A stretch of DNA of 64,000 bases from positions 1 to 64,000 of the IMG/VR virus record IMGVR_UViG_3300042197_004116, one strand, 5' to 3'. The notes beneath the pieces were generated by a model. It did not search any database, was not told where the DNA came from, and saw only the letters and a list, made by a program, of their open reading frames with translations. Positions within the stretch are counted from its first letter, which is position 1; each line of letters starts with the position of its first letter. The translations under genes and the position numbers were made by a program. Positions 57,386 through 64,000 of the stretch are shown in pieces. The DNA is from a virus.

Positions 57386-58458
57386 AATATTTCTTTACCA
57401 CTCATTTTGTTCTTATAAAAAATAATTTCATTTATTAATTCTCTATATTTTTTAATATTAGTTTTCTGAGTTTCTGTTGGATTTAAAAGTAGAAACTTTT
57501 TTATTGACATTGCAGTGTAAATTTCATCTATTTCTTCTTTTTTAAGAGCACTTAAAGCCATACTTTCAGGAAACATTAGTTTATGAAAATAAACATTTGC
57601 GTTAATACTGTTAGCAAGGGTTATAATTTTATGAAGGTCTCGAATATTGCTTCCCATCACAACTGTGCTTATTGTTAGTCTTTTTTTCTTAGCTTGTAGA
57701 ATATCGCTTATCTTTTTAAGATTCTCGCAAACCCTATCAAAATTAGCATTAACTCTTATTTTTTCAAATAATTCTTTTGTACCTGCATCAATACTAACAC
57801 CTACATCTATATCTAATTCTTTTAAATAACTTTCAATTCTACTATTATATACCGTACCATTTGTTTGCAGATAAAAATTAATTTTTAATTTATTTTCTTT
57901 ACAATAGTCTAAAATCTTAAAATATCCTTTTATTAAAAACGGCTCTCCACCATAAAAATCTACTCTTTTAACATAAGGTAGTATGCTAAACAATTCTTCA
58001 TAAAACTTATCATCGTAGGGTGAAATATATTTAGGAAGCTTTTCTCTATTTTTTCTAATTGATGAAGAATGTTTACCATTACACATTACACATTCCAGAT
58101 TACAAATATTATCAAGCTCTAAATCCAACCTAATAGGATATTTTAGGGTTTTTGTAGTTCCTTTATAATCATAAAAAGGAATTTTAAGAGTTTCAAAATT
58201 ACCACACTTTAAATTATGGCTACAATGGCCGCAACCAACATTAAACTTCATTTGCCTCATTTCCTCTCTCATTTTCTTTAATGGCTCACCATTCCATATT
58301 TCCATTATAGTCTGCTCAGGGTATGACCCTAATTTATAAAATCTATTAGCACAACACACAAAAAACTCTCCTTTTTGACCCATATAAAGGCTATTAAATG
58401 GAGCGCTACAAAGCATACCCTTCTTTTGTCTGTTTTTAAGGAAATCTACTTCCGTCAC
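57382..58458 (-). CDS. radical SAM enzyme with N-terminal SPASM-like domain
   Basis: A 358-residue protein with a GTG start. The N-terminal part is a SPASM/twitch-like cluster domain: Cys ~17 in LCSAPFNSLYMGQKGEFFVCC (Cys ~35-36), a loop GSYPEQTIMEIWNGEPLKKM, and Cys ~76, ~79, ~85 in GCGHCSHNLKC. The radical SAM core follows, with CNLECVMC (Cys ~119, ~123, ~126; the CxxxCxxC motif), YGGEP (~169-173) and a partial TIM barrel (NFYLQTNGT, VGVSIDAGT). Such enzymes cleave S-adenosylmethionine to start radical chemistry on peptides, sugars or lipids. It sits between two related proteins (56693 and 58467) and overlaps the former by ATGA. Role unknown. Confidence 0.88.
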   Translation of the reverse strand: MTEVDFLKNRQKKGMLCSAPFNSLYMGQKGEFFVCCANRFYKLGSYPEQTIMEIWNGEPLKKMREEMRQMKFNVGCGHCSHNLKCGNFETLKIPFYDYKGTTKTLKYPIRLDLELDNICNLECVMCNGKHSSSIRKNREKLPKYISPYDDKFYEELFSILPYVKRVDFYGGEPFLIKGYFKILDYCKENKLKINFYLQTNGTVYNSRIESYLKELDIDVGVSIDAGTKELFEKIRVNANFDRVCENLKKISDILQAKKKRLTISTVVMGSNIRDLHKIITLANSINANVYFHKLMFPESMALSALKKEEIDEIYTAMSIKKFLLLNPTETQKTNIKKYRELINEIIFYKNKMSGKEIL

Positions 58459-58463
58459 AGATG

Positions 58464-58469
58464 TATTTA
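58464..58469 (-). promoter_or_regulatory. TAAATA motif, minus strand, overlapping a stop codon
   Basis: Begins at the TAA stop of the upstream gene (58467-58469) and lies 5 bases before the GTG of the radical SAM gene. Confidence 0.4.
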
Positions 58470-59279
58470 CTTTAATAAAGAGTATGAATCTACAACACCC
58501 TTTTTTAGAAGGCTATTAACATTAGAAGGATAGAAATAAAGAGACACTATATTGTCACTGGTATATAATCCCATATTTCTTACATAAAATCCTTTTTTGG
58601 TAAAAAAGCTAATCTTCTCTATTAAACTAAATTTTTTTAAATACTTTATTATTTTTTTCTTGTCTGTTCCTATGAAAATAACTTTCAATGGAATGCCATC
58701 TACTTCTGTATATTCAATTTTTTCAGACTTCAAAGGTATATCAGTTTCAAACACCTTACTAAAATATTTTTTCGCTGGTTCTGATGTTAAAAATCTATAA
58801 CATTTATGCTTTGTTTTATTTTTAGTGGATTCATAACAAACCCCTATTTGATCAGATTTACTTAAGAACTCATCTTGTATATTTTTAACCATGTGTTTAC
58901 GAATAAAAATGCTCTTATAATATCGTCTTGTAGCAATAAAATGAAACTGATAAGTAAATTTTTTTCTTTCCAAATCATACTTTAACGCAAAGGTAACACC
59001 TCTTTTGCACTCATTTTTTTCAAAATTTATAAGCTTGTAATTTTTCATCAGAAGATGGGGAGATGGGAAAAACTTTTTAATTTCTTCTCTTGTCAGCTTT
59101 CTAACCGTATTAAAGTAGAACTTAATAGTTTTTATAATTCCGTTTTTCCTTATATTAATAGAAAAAATATTACCTAAAGGATACTGGCTACCGCAATTTA
59201 GAGCCTTATAATTTTTGTAATATTCAGCAAATTCTTTACTTTTTATAAAAGTTGAAAAGCAGTTTTCTAGAGGTATCAT
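58467..59279 (-). CDS. ABBA-prenyltransferase-like protein B (putative)
   Basis: A 270-residue protein, paralogue of the 56693 product by layout: SINIRKNGIIKTIKFYFNT, GVTFALKYDLERKKFTYQFH, GVCYESTKNKTKHKCYRFL, then IPLKVIFIGTDKKKIIKYL and NMGLYTSDNIVSLYFYPSN, five strand pairs each ending in a Lys/Tyr-rich strand, mostly with a helix after them. The first two units align with the paralogue. Prenyl-diphosphate binding in ABBA enzymes uses Lys, Arg and Tyr on such strands, which is the basis for the suggestion. No metal-binding DDxxD motif is visible, as expected for ABBA members. It is the first gene of the minus-strand run with the radical SAM enzyme. Only 8 bases separate it from the divergent GT8 gene. 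Confidence 0.35.
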   Translation of the reverse strand: MIPLENCFSTFIKSKEFAEYYKNYKALNCGSQYPLGNIFSINIRKNGIIKTIKFYFNTVRKLTREEIKKFFPSPHLLMKNYKLINFEKNECKRGVTFALKYDLERKKFTYQFHFIATRRYYKSIFIRKHMVKNIQDEFLSKSDQIGVCYESTKNKTKHKCYRFLTSEPAKKYFSKVFETDIPLKSEKIEYTEVDGIPLKVIFIGTDKKKIIKYLKKFSLIEKISFFTKKGFYVRNMGLYTSDNIVSLYFYPSNVNSLLKKGVVDSYSLLK

Positions 59280-59287
59280 ATTGATAG

Positions 59288-60085
59288 ATGAATAATTGTA
59301 TAGCTTATATTGTAAATAGCAAATACTTGCCTTTATTTAAATTAAGTATCTTTTCATTAATAAGATCTAACCCTAGACTTAATATAGACATTAACTTATT
59401 TATATCTGATAACATAAAAAGTGAGATAAAAAGCTTTCTTAAAAAACTTAAAATTAAAGCTAAGATTCACCAAATAAACAATAAAAAATATGAAAAGTAT
59501 TCTTTTATTTCCAGAAGAAATTGGGATCTGTCACCTGCAACGAGATTAGAATTGTTTACTTTATACAAATATTCAAAAGTACTTTATCTAGATTGTGATA
59601 CATTAGTTTTAAAAGACATAAAAGAGTTGTTTGAATTAAAAGACAAAAACATTTATGCATGTAGGCTTCATCCTATCACTAACAGCTCTTATTTTGGCTC
59701 TCAGTTCAACGGGTTTAACGCAGGGGTAATATTATTTACTAAACCGTTTTTGTCAAAAAAATATAGTTCTAAAGTAAGCAAACTTCTAGCCAATTCAAAA
59801 TTTAGCGGTAACCAAGAAGCATTAAATCTTGTATTCAATGATAATACAGTTCTAATAGACCAAAAATACAACCTCACACTAGACTTAGCCACTTTAAGCA
59901 ACTTAAAGGAAGCTGTTATTATTCATTATATTGGTGAAAAGTATTTTACAATTGATAGCAATATAATACAAATACAAAATTTTAGTGACTATATAAAGAA
60001 AACAACTCACCCTTTAGTATTGACCAAGTTTAAAACAATAGTTAATGACATTAGCTTAGAGCTTAATAAATTTTTAAATGTGTAG
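59288..60085 (+). CDS. glycosyltransferase family 8
   Basis: A 265-residue GT8-type transferase, acting on nucleotide sugars with retention of configuration. The metal-binding DxD is in VLYLDCDTLVLKDI (Asp ~102 and ~104), followed by FNGFNAGVILF (~residues 140-150), GNQEALNLVF and the C-terminal HYIGEKYF that holds the last metal-binding His. The N-terminus (CIAYIVNSKYLPLFKLSIFS) is the usual first Rossmann strand. GT8 enzymes include galactosyltransferases for lipopolysaccharide and glycogenin. It overlaps the asparagine-synthetase homologue by 8 bases, so the two are probably expressed together. Confidence 0.88.
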   Translation: MNNCIAYIVNSKYLPLFKLSIFSLIRSNPRLNIDINLFISDNIKSEIKSFLKKLKIKAKIHQINNKKYEKYSFISRRNWDLSPATRLELFTLYKYSKVLYLDCDTLVLKDIKELFELKDKNIYACRLHPITNSSYFGSQFNGFNAGVILFTKPFLSKKYSSKVSKLLANSKFSGNQEALNLVFNDNTVLIDQKYNLTLDLATLSNLKEAVIIHYIGEKYFTIDSNIIQIQNFSDYIKKTTHPLVLTKFKTIVNDISLELNKFLNV

Positions 60086-61364
60086 TTTTTATTTTACCAA
60101 TAAATCATGTAGTAAAAAACTCCTCAAGAGTCAAAACTATTTTAGCTCTAAAAGAGGGCCAGATAATACAACTATTATAACTGACAATAATTTATCCATT
60201 GTTCATAATTTACTATCTATAACAGGAAGTCCCACAAAGCAACCATTAATAGAAAATAATTTGTATGTTATGTTTAACGGTGAGATTTACAATTATAATA
60301 AAGGCAGATTTAAATCTGATATCTATTTTATTTTACACCTTTATAAAAAGTATGGTGAACAGTTTGTTGATTATTTAGATGGTGAATATGCAATAGTAAT
60401 CTACGATAAAAATAAAAACTCTGTAATTTTCTGTACGGATATTTTTATGACTAAGCCGTTATTTTATTCTATTGAAAATGGAATTATTTCAATCAGTTCT
60501 TACAAAAGCTCCTTTGACAATGTAAATGAAATAATTCAAGCTCTACCCAGTACTTTATATAAATTTAATATTACTACTAAATCTCTAAAAGAAAAAACAT
60601 ATTTTAAATTTAATACTAAACAATTCAAGAATAACTACAGTGATTTTGAATCAGCATTAAAAAAATCTATTTTAAAAAGAACTAAAACTAATAAAAAACT
60701 ATTTATAGGATTAAGCAGTGGTTATGATAGCGGAGTACTAGCATGTATTTTAAATAAGCTTAAAATAAATTACAATGCATATACTATTTTAAGCAAAGAA
60801 AACATTGAAATTTTACACCAAAGAGAAAAATTAGTCAACAACTATACGCTTATAAAGCCTGATTTTAAGAAGCTAACATACGCTAAATTAAAAATTATAC
60901 AAAACTGTGAGCCAAGTAAAAACGCGTCTTTTGATTATGCTTCTGACCACGCTTCATCAGGTTTATATTTGATAGCAGAGAAAGGATTAAAAAATAATTG
61001 TAAAGTGTTTCTATCTGGTACTGGAGCAGATGAAATTTTTAGTGACTATGGATTTAATGGAACAAAAATATTTTCAAACAGTAACTTTGGCGGGCTTTTT
61101 CCTAAAGATCTATCAACAATTTTTCCCTGGAAGAATTTTTATAACGGTTGTTTAAGAAACTATATAGATAAAGAAGAATATGTCTTGGGTGGTTTAGGTA
61201 TAGAAGCAAGATACCCGTTTCTCGATAAAGATGTAGTTCAAGAATTTCTAAATCTCTCTCCTAAATTAAAAAACAACAATTACAAAGCCCCTCTTTACCA
61301 CATTCTTAAAAAATATAATTTTCCCTTTGAAGAAAATATTAAACGCGGATTTAGCTTTATTTGA
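60078..61364 (+). CDS. asnB: asparagine-synthetase homologue (AsnB-like)
   Basis: A 428-residue protein, shorter than bacterial AsnB (~550). The glutaminase domain is intact: Cys2 (MCSFYF), RGPDN (~26-30), NGEIYN (~67-72), and D(x)nKPLFY near residue ~126-130. The synthetase domain keeps the ATP-pyrophosphatase motif LSSGYDSGV (~212-220) and SGTGADEIFSDYG (~313-325), then a shortened C-terminus ending in the conserved PFEENIKRGFSFI. Family members transfer glutamine-derived ammonia to a carboxylate; in glycan and envelope clusters they amidate uronic acids or amino acids. A free asparagine role is equally possible. Convergent with the small gene that follows (8-base overlap). Confidence 0.85.
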   Translation: MCSFYFTNKSCSKKLLKSQNYFSSKRGPDNTTIITDNNLSIVHNLLSITGSPTKQPLIENNLYVMFNGEIYNYNKGRFKSDIYFILHLYKKYGEQFVDYLDGEYAIVIYDKNKNSVIFCTDIFMTKPLFYSIENGIISISSYKSSFDNVNEIIQALPSTLYKFNITTKSLKEKTYFKFNTKQFKNNYSDFESALKKSILKRTKTNKKLFIGLSSGYDSGVLACILNKLKINYNAYTILSKENIEILHQREKLVNNYTLIKPDFKKLTYAKLKIIQNCEPSKNASFDYASDHASSGLYLIAEKGLKNNCKVFLSGTGADEIFSDYGFNGTKIFSNSNFGGLFPKDLSTIFPWKNFYNGCLRNYIDKEEYVLGGLGIEARYPFLDKDVVQEFLNLSPKLKNNNYKAPLYHILKKYNFPFEENIKRGFSFI

Positions 61365-61551
61365 ACCCGTGCCTTATTCTATCTATAAAATAAGCCTTTA
61401 ACTCACTTACATTACAAGACTTACAGCTGTTCATTTTTTGTAAAAAATTCAGTTTTTCTAAGTATTCATTTCTCAAACTGCTACAATTTTTTATTTCCTC
61501 TGGACAAGGAGAGCTTAAATCAAAGAAAATTTCCAATAGATTAGAAGTCAT
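61357..61551 (-). CDS. small four-cysteine protein (paralogue of 63344)
   Basis: A 64-residue protein containing SSPCPEEIKNC (C-x6-C), then NSCKSC (C-x2-C) and a C-terminal SELKAYFIDRI. The gene at 63344 has KPCPNEIKDC, RVCKPC and NSLKAKYINIF at the same spacing, so the two are clearly related. Four cysteines in a C-x6-C/C-x2-C layout suggest a small metal-binding (zinc) domain. It is downstream of a PhyH gene (11-base overlap) and antisense by 8 bases to the AsnB-like gene. Function unknown. I considered a precursor peptide but the paralogue away from the enzymes argues against it. Confidence 0.6.
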   Translation of the reverse strand: MTSNLLEIFFDLSSPCPEEIKNCSSLRNEYLEKLNFLQKMNSCKSCNVSELKAYFIDRIRHGFK

Positions 61552-62374
61552 GCTTTAATAGAGCTAAATACTTGTTATACCCTCTTAATAGTTTTTCAGA
61601 AACAATGCTCGATTCACCATTAAATTTATGCTTAACCTCAGGATTATAATTTAAAATAACTTCTGTATCTACATTGTATTTTTTAACCTTATCGTCCTCC
61701 TTAACATATATTACAAAATTTTTATTTTTAGGAATTATGCCCAGTCCTATTGATATACGTGTATTGTGTGTCTCAGGAGTTGAATAAGAGCCATGTATTA
61801 CTCTTGGGTTCATTACCAAGACATCACCTGCTTTTAGGGGACAAACAAACTTAGCATTTTTAAGCAGTTTGTCTTTAAAATTATTAAGCCCAAGAGTAAC
61901 CCCTACTCCTCTTATGAAATTTTTAAAAATTTTATGGGTCCCTGGTATAATATATAAAGGTCCAGATTTCTCATCAATATCATCCAATGCAAACCACACA
62001 GTATAAGATGAAACTGAAGAAGTTTCCTCTATTAATGATATGTCTTGATGGACCTTACATTCATTCTCTCCACCAGGGTACTTTATAATATAGTTGCCAA
62101 TTACAATTTTATAATTTTTAAAAACTTTATCTATTTTTGGTTGAAGCAAACCATATAAAAAACTATAAACCGATTTTTTATACTCAATATTTTTACTCAT
62201 CGCAGTATTAACGTGGTTTATGTTTTTGTCTCTATATATGTTAAATCCAGCAGTATCATTAAAATCATTATAAAACTGTTTTAGTGAAGATAAATCATCT
62301 TTACTCAACAGTTGATTTAAAACAACATAGCCTTTATCTTTTAAATGCTTATTAAGATTAATATCCTTGATCAT
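61541..62374 (-). CDS. phytanoyl-CoA-dioxygenase-like (PhyH) oxygenase, second copy
   Basis: A 277-residue protein with the complete facial triad: CKVHQDISL (His ~109, Asp ~111), RVIHGSYS (His ~194) and the 2-oxoglutarate-binding Arg ~206 in HNTRISIGLG. The typical GPLYIIPGTHK turn (PGT/SH) and YTVWFALDDI strand are intact, so this is the better-conserved of the two PhyH proteins in the window. IRGVG follows the core, as in the copy at 55130. Its start overlaps by 8 bases an opposite-strand frame beginning at a TTG. Substrate unknown. Confidence 0.85.
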   Translation of the reverse strand: MIKDINLNKHLKDKGYVVLNQLLSKDDLSSLKQFYNDFNDTAGFNIYRDKNINHVNTAMSKNIEYKKSVYSFLYGLLQPKIDKVFKNYKIVIGNYIIKYPGGENECKVHQDISLIEETSSVSSYTVWFALDDIDEKSGPLYIIPGTHKIFKNFIRGVGVTLGLNNFKDKLLKNAKFVCPLKAGDVLVMNPRVIHGSYSTPETHNTRISIGLGIIPKNKNFVIYVKEDDKVKKYNVDTEVILNYNPEVKHKFNGESSIVSEKLLRGYNKYLALLKHDF

Positions 62375-63119
62375 ATTGAGTCTTATTTTAATTAATTATA
62401 ACTTGACCGCCATTTCTCAAACTAGTTTTTTTCCTAAAAAAGACATTTTAAAATTTGTAAAATACTACAAATATGTAATTTTGTTTAATTCAGAAAGAAT
62501 ATTTTTGAAAGATAAAATATCTTTTGACCATTTTATAGGGCCTTGTTCAGGCTTTAAACCGTTCTTGGTTTCAGAACTTTATAATACTAACCCTAAATGT
62601 AAAATAACTTTTTTTGATTTTAATCAGTCACAAATTTATTTTTATAAAGCTTTGCTTAAGTGGAATGGGAAGAACTTTCAAAAATTTGTAGATGGTTTTT
62701 TTACAAAAAACAAAGAAATACTAAACAAGGTTATTGTAAACAATTTACCTCGTGAATATTTAGACAGAAAAATGAAAGAGATATTATCTAATTTTAAAGA
62801 TGAAAAATCCTTTATTGAGTCATGGAATAAATTTAGAAAAAAAGATATTAATTTTGTTTTTATAAACGCTATTACTGATTATAAGAACATTATACCCCTT
62901 ATAGATAAAAACTCAGTTTCTTATCTTTGGTTAAGCAATATATACAATTTTGAAATATCTAACCACCGTTATGGTAAAGAAAAGTGCCTATCTGCACTTA
63001 AAAAATTATTAACAAGGCTTGTAAATAAAAATATATATATAGATTTAGAAACTGAAAACAAAAGCGGGGTTTTTAGTCCAAAATGTGCTCTAAAGCAAAT
63101 TTTTAATCTTGATAAATAA
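62367..63119 (+). CDS. putative Rossmann-fold protein, start uncertain
   Basis: The frame opens at a TTG at 62367 (250 residues); other starts in frame are TTG at 62376 and at 62403 (MTAISQTSFFP), and I cannot decide among them. No ATG fits. Visible features: HFIGPCSGFKPFLVSELYN followed by CKITFFDFNQSQIYFYKALL. A Gly-rich loop, then a strand ending in Asp and a helix, is a Rossmann-like pattern close to methyltransferase motifs I and II. It is preceded by a hydrophobic stretch ILSLILINYNL that may be non-coding. The C-terminal half (KDINFVFINAITDYKNIIPL) resembles a substrate domain. It overlaps the divergent PhyH start by 8 bases if the first TTG is used. Confidence 0.5.
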   Translation: MIILSLILINYNLTAISQTSFFPKKDILKFVKYYKYVILFNSERIFLKDKISFDHFIGPCSGFKPFLVSELYNTNPKCKITFFDFNQSQIYFYKALLKWNGKNFQKFVDGFFTKNKEILNKVIVNNLPREYLDRKMKEILSNFKDEKSFIESWNKFRKKDINFVFINAITDYKNIIPLIDKNSVSYLWLSNIYNFEISNHRYGKEKCLSALKKLLTRLVNKNIYIDLETENKSGVFSPKCALKQIFNLDK

Positions 63120-63142
63120 AAACAATAGGTTAATATATTTTT

Positions 63143-63343
63143 GTGTATATAGAAAAGTTTACAGCTCATGTTAGAGATTTGACTTCTAAAAAGTCTTTTA
63201 AGATTGTTTTAGATGAAAATGACCCTCAAGAGGCACATAAAAAGATCTATAACAAACTTAACAATTATCAAGAAATTGTTAAACTCACTAATCATGATAA
63301 TGAAGTTGTTTATAATATTGACTCCGGTTTTATAAATAATTAA
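63143..63343 (+). CDS. small conserved-looking protein
   Basis: A 66-residue protein with a GTG start, followed without a gap by the next small gene (its TAA ends one base before the ATG at 63344). The sequence (FTAHVRDLTSKKSFKIVLDE, then PQEAHKKIYNKLNNYQEIV) shows a short strand, an acidic turn and an amphipathic helix, without Cys or catalytic residues. I do not recognise it. Confidence 0.45.
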   Translation: MYIEKFTAHVRDLTSKKSFKIVLDENDPQEAHKKIYNKLNNYQEIVKLTNHDNEVVYNIDSGFINN

Positions 63344-63523
63344 ATGATATCTGAATTTTTTGAATTAGAAAAACCTTGCCCAAACGAGATTAAAGACTGT
63401 GAACAGTGGAGAGAACAATACAAAAAGGATTTGGCAGAATTAAATCCAAGAGTTTGTAAACCATGTGCTTTAAACAGCTTAAAAGCAAAATATATAAATA
63501 TTTTTGCCTCTCAAGGTAAATGA
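63344..63523 (+). CDS. small four-cysteine protein (paralogue of 61357)
   Basis: A 59-residue gene starting at ATG 63344 and ending at TGA 63523. Residues: MISEFFELEKPCPNEIKDC, then REQYKKDLAELNPRVCKPC and ALNSLKAKYINIFASQGK. It matches the 61357 protein in Cys spacing and in the LKAxYI/F tail. The C-x6-C and C-x2-C pairs suggest a zinc-binding fold. It overlaps the following membrane-protein gene by four bases (ATGA), implying coupled translation. Confidence 0.65.
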   Translation: MISEFFELEKPCPNEIKDCEQWREQYKKDLAELNPRVCKPCALNSLKAKYINIFASQGK

Positions 63524-63837
63524 TAGATTTATTTTACTCTTATATAACTGCCCAGGCCTTTATATTATTCTGGTTTTATTCACCCCTTAAAACTTCCTTA
63601 TATAAACTATTAACAGGTAAATTTAGTCTTAACAATGAAGATTTTGATACATACCTACTTTGCAAAAGTACTCTTTTTAAAGTTTTTACTTGTACGTTTT
63701 GTTTAGGTTTTTGGACAAGTCTAATTACCAGTTTATATTTTAATTCAGGTTTTGAACCTATTATAGTAAGCTGGGCCTTTTCTATTACTTTCTTATATTT
63801 GTTTGAAAATTTTTTAAATTTCATAAAAAGGAGTTGA
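63520..63837 (+). CDS. small membrane protein (DUF1360-like)
   Basis: A 105-residue protein with hydrophobic segments at its N-terminus (YSYITAQAFILFWFY), middle (TCTFCLGFWTSLITSLYF) and C-terminus (IIVSWAFSITFLYLFENFL). The motif FTCTFCLGFW (C-x2-C before a Trp) is typical of small inner-membrane proteins of the DUF1360 type found in phages and bacteria. Function unknown. It overlaps the four-cysteine gene by four bases and ends 32 bases before the last gene. Confidence 0.6.
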   Translation: MIDLFYSYITAQAFILFWFYSPLKTSLYKLLTGKFSLNNEDFDTYLLCKSTLFKVFTCTFCLGFWTSLITSLYFNSGFEPIIVSWAFSITFLYLFENFLNFIKRS

Positions 63838-63869
63838 TTAAGTAAAAATTAAATTTAATATATATTTAT

Positions 63870-64000
63870 ATGGATAACCCCGCAGAAGAATTCAATACAG
63901 ATATAACAGTTGGTGATTTGAAGGTGCTGGCTAGTATTATTGAGCTAGCATCTTCGAAAGGTCTTTTTAAGCCAGCAGATCTAACTAACGTTGGTCAGGT
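63870..64000 (+). CDS. hypothetical protein, partial at right edge
   Basis: An open frame starting at ATG 63870 with 43 visible residues (MDNPAEEFNTDITVGDLKVL, then ASIIELASSKGLFKPADLTN) that runs off the right edge. The pattern, a short acidic start, then a helical unit with TVGDLKVLASIIELASSKG, resembles small conserved proteins of T4-like phages, but I cannot name it. The upstream 32 bases are almost pure A and T without a Shine-Dalgarno site. Confidence 0.5.
   Translation, partial: MDNPAEEFNTDITVGDLKVLASIIELASSKGLFKPADLTNVGQ

Noticed and set aside
61357-61551. A precursor peptide for the nearby radical SAM and AsnB-like enzymes
   Set aside because: A paralogue lies at 63344 away from those genes, and the Cys layout fits a small metal-binding protein better than a leader-core precursor.

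Overview
The window is a densely packed, AT-rich stretch of a tailed-phage genome with a contractile tail (T4-like myovirus), apparently from an aquatic phage with an AT-rich host. The host is not identifiable from the sequence. Evidence for the assignment: a T4-type large terminase, tail sheath, tail tube, gp25-, gp6- and gp53-like baseplate proteins, a gp44-like clamp loader and a dUTPase. There are no tRNA or rRNA genes, no CRISPR array, no insertion sequence, and no gene-free stretch longer than about 60 bases.

Layout. (1) 1-2934: an acidic protein on the minus strand running off the left edge (possible prohead core or scaffold), divergent from the large terminase and a tube-fold protein. 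(2) 2978-20699: tail shaft and baseplate (sheath, tube, tube-initiator and cap candidates, assembly proteins, tape measure, gp53, hub candidate, gp25, gp6). This run is interrupted by two minus-strand genes (gp16-like, and an unknown 203-residue protein) and by dut plus the clamp loader. (3) 20704-49346: a 29-kb adhesin and tail-fibre region with giant modular proteins. Domains include PKD, beta-propellers, leucine-rich repeats, lectin folds, RCC1 repeats, gp38-like glycine-rich domains, Mtd-like fibre N-termini and an endosialidase-type chaperone. Several are joined by long Thr-Pro linkers. (4) 49383-63119: a more AT-rich cargo island that changes strand repeatedly, with opposing genes overlapping at their 3' ends. 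It encodes glycosyltransferases, methyltransferases, five 2-oxoglutarate-oxygenase-like proteins, a radical SAM enzyme with an N-terminal SPASM-like domain, an asparagine-synthetase homologue, and a pair of related proteins with a five-fold beta-hairpin pattern resembling ABBA prenyltransferases. (5) 63143-64000: small conserved genes, one membrane protein, and a partial gene at the right edge.

A recurring signal runs through the window: TAAATA (or TAAGTA), usually 5-6 bases before the start codon, on both strands, at 22 genes. Ribosome-binding sites of the usual type are essentially absent. The motif looks like the core of a T4-type late promoter (TATAAATA), placed so that transcripts would begin at or very near the start codon.

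Working together, regions 1-3 package DNA and build the tail and receptor-binding apparatus. The island most plausibly makes or modifies a surface molecule, either a cell-envelope glycan or the virion proteins themselves. That function is inference; the chemistry of individual enzymes is better supported than the substrate.
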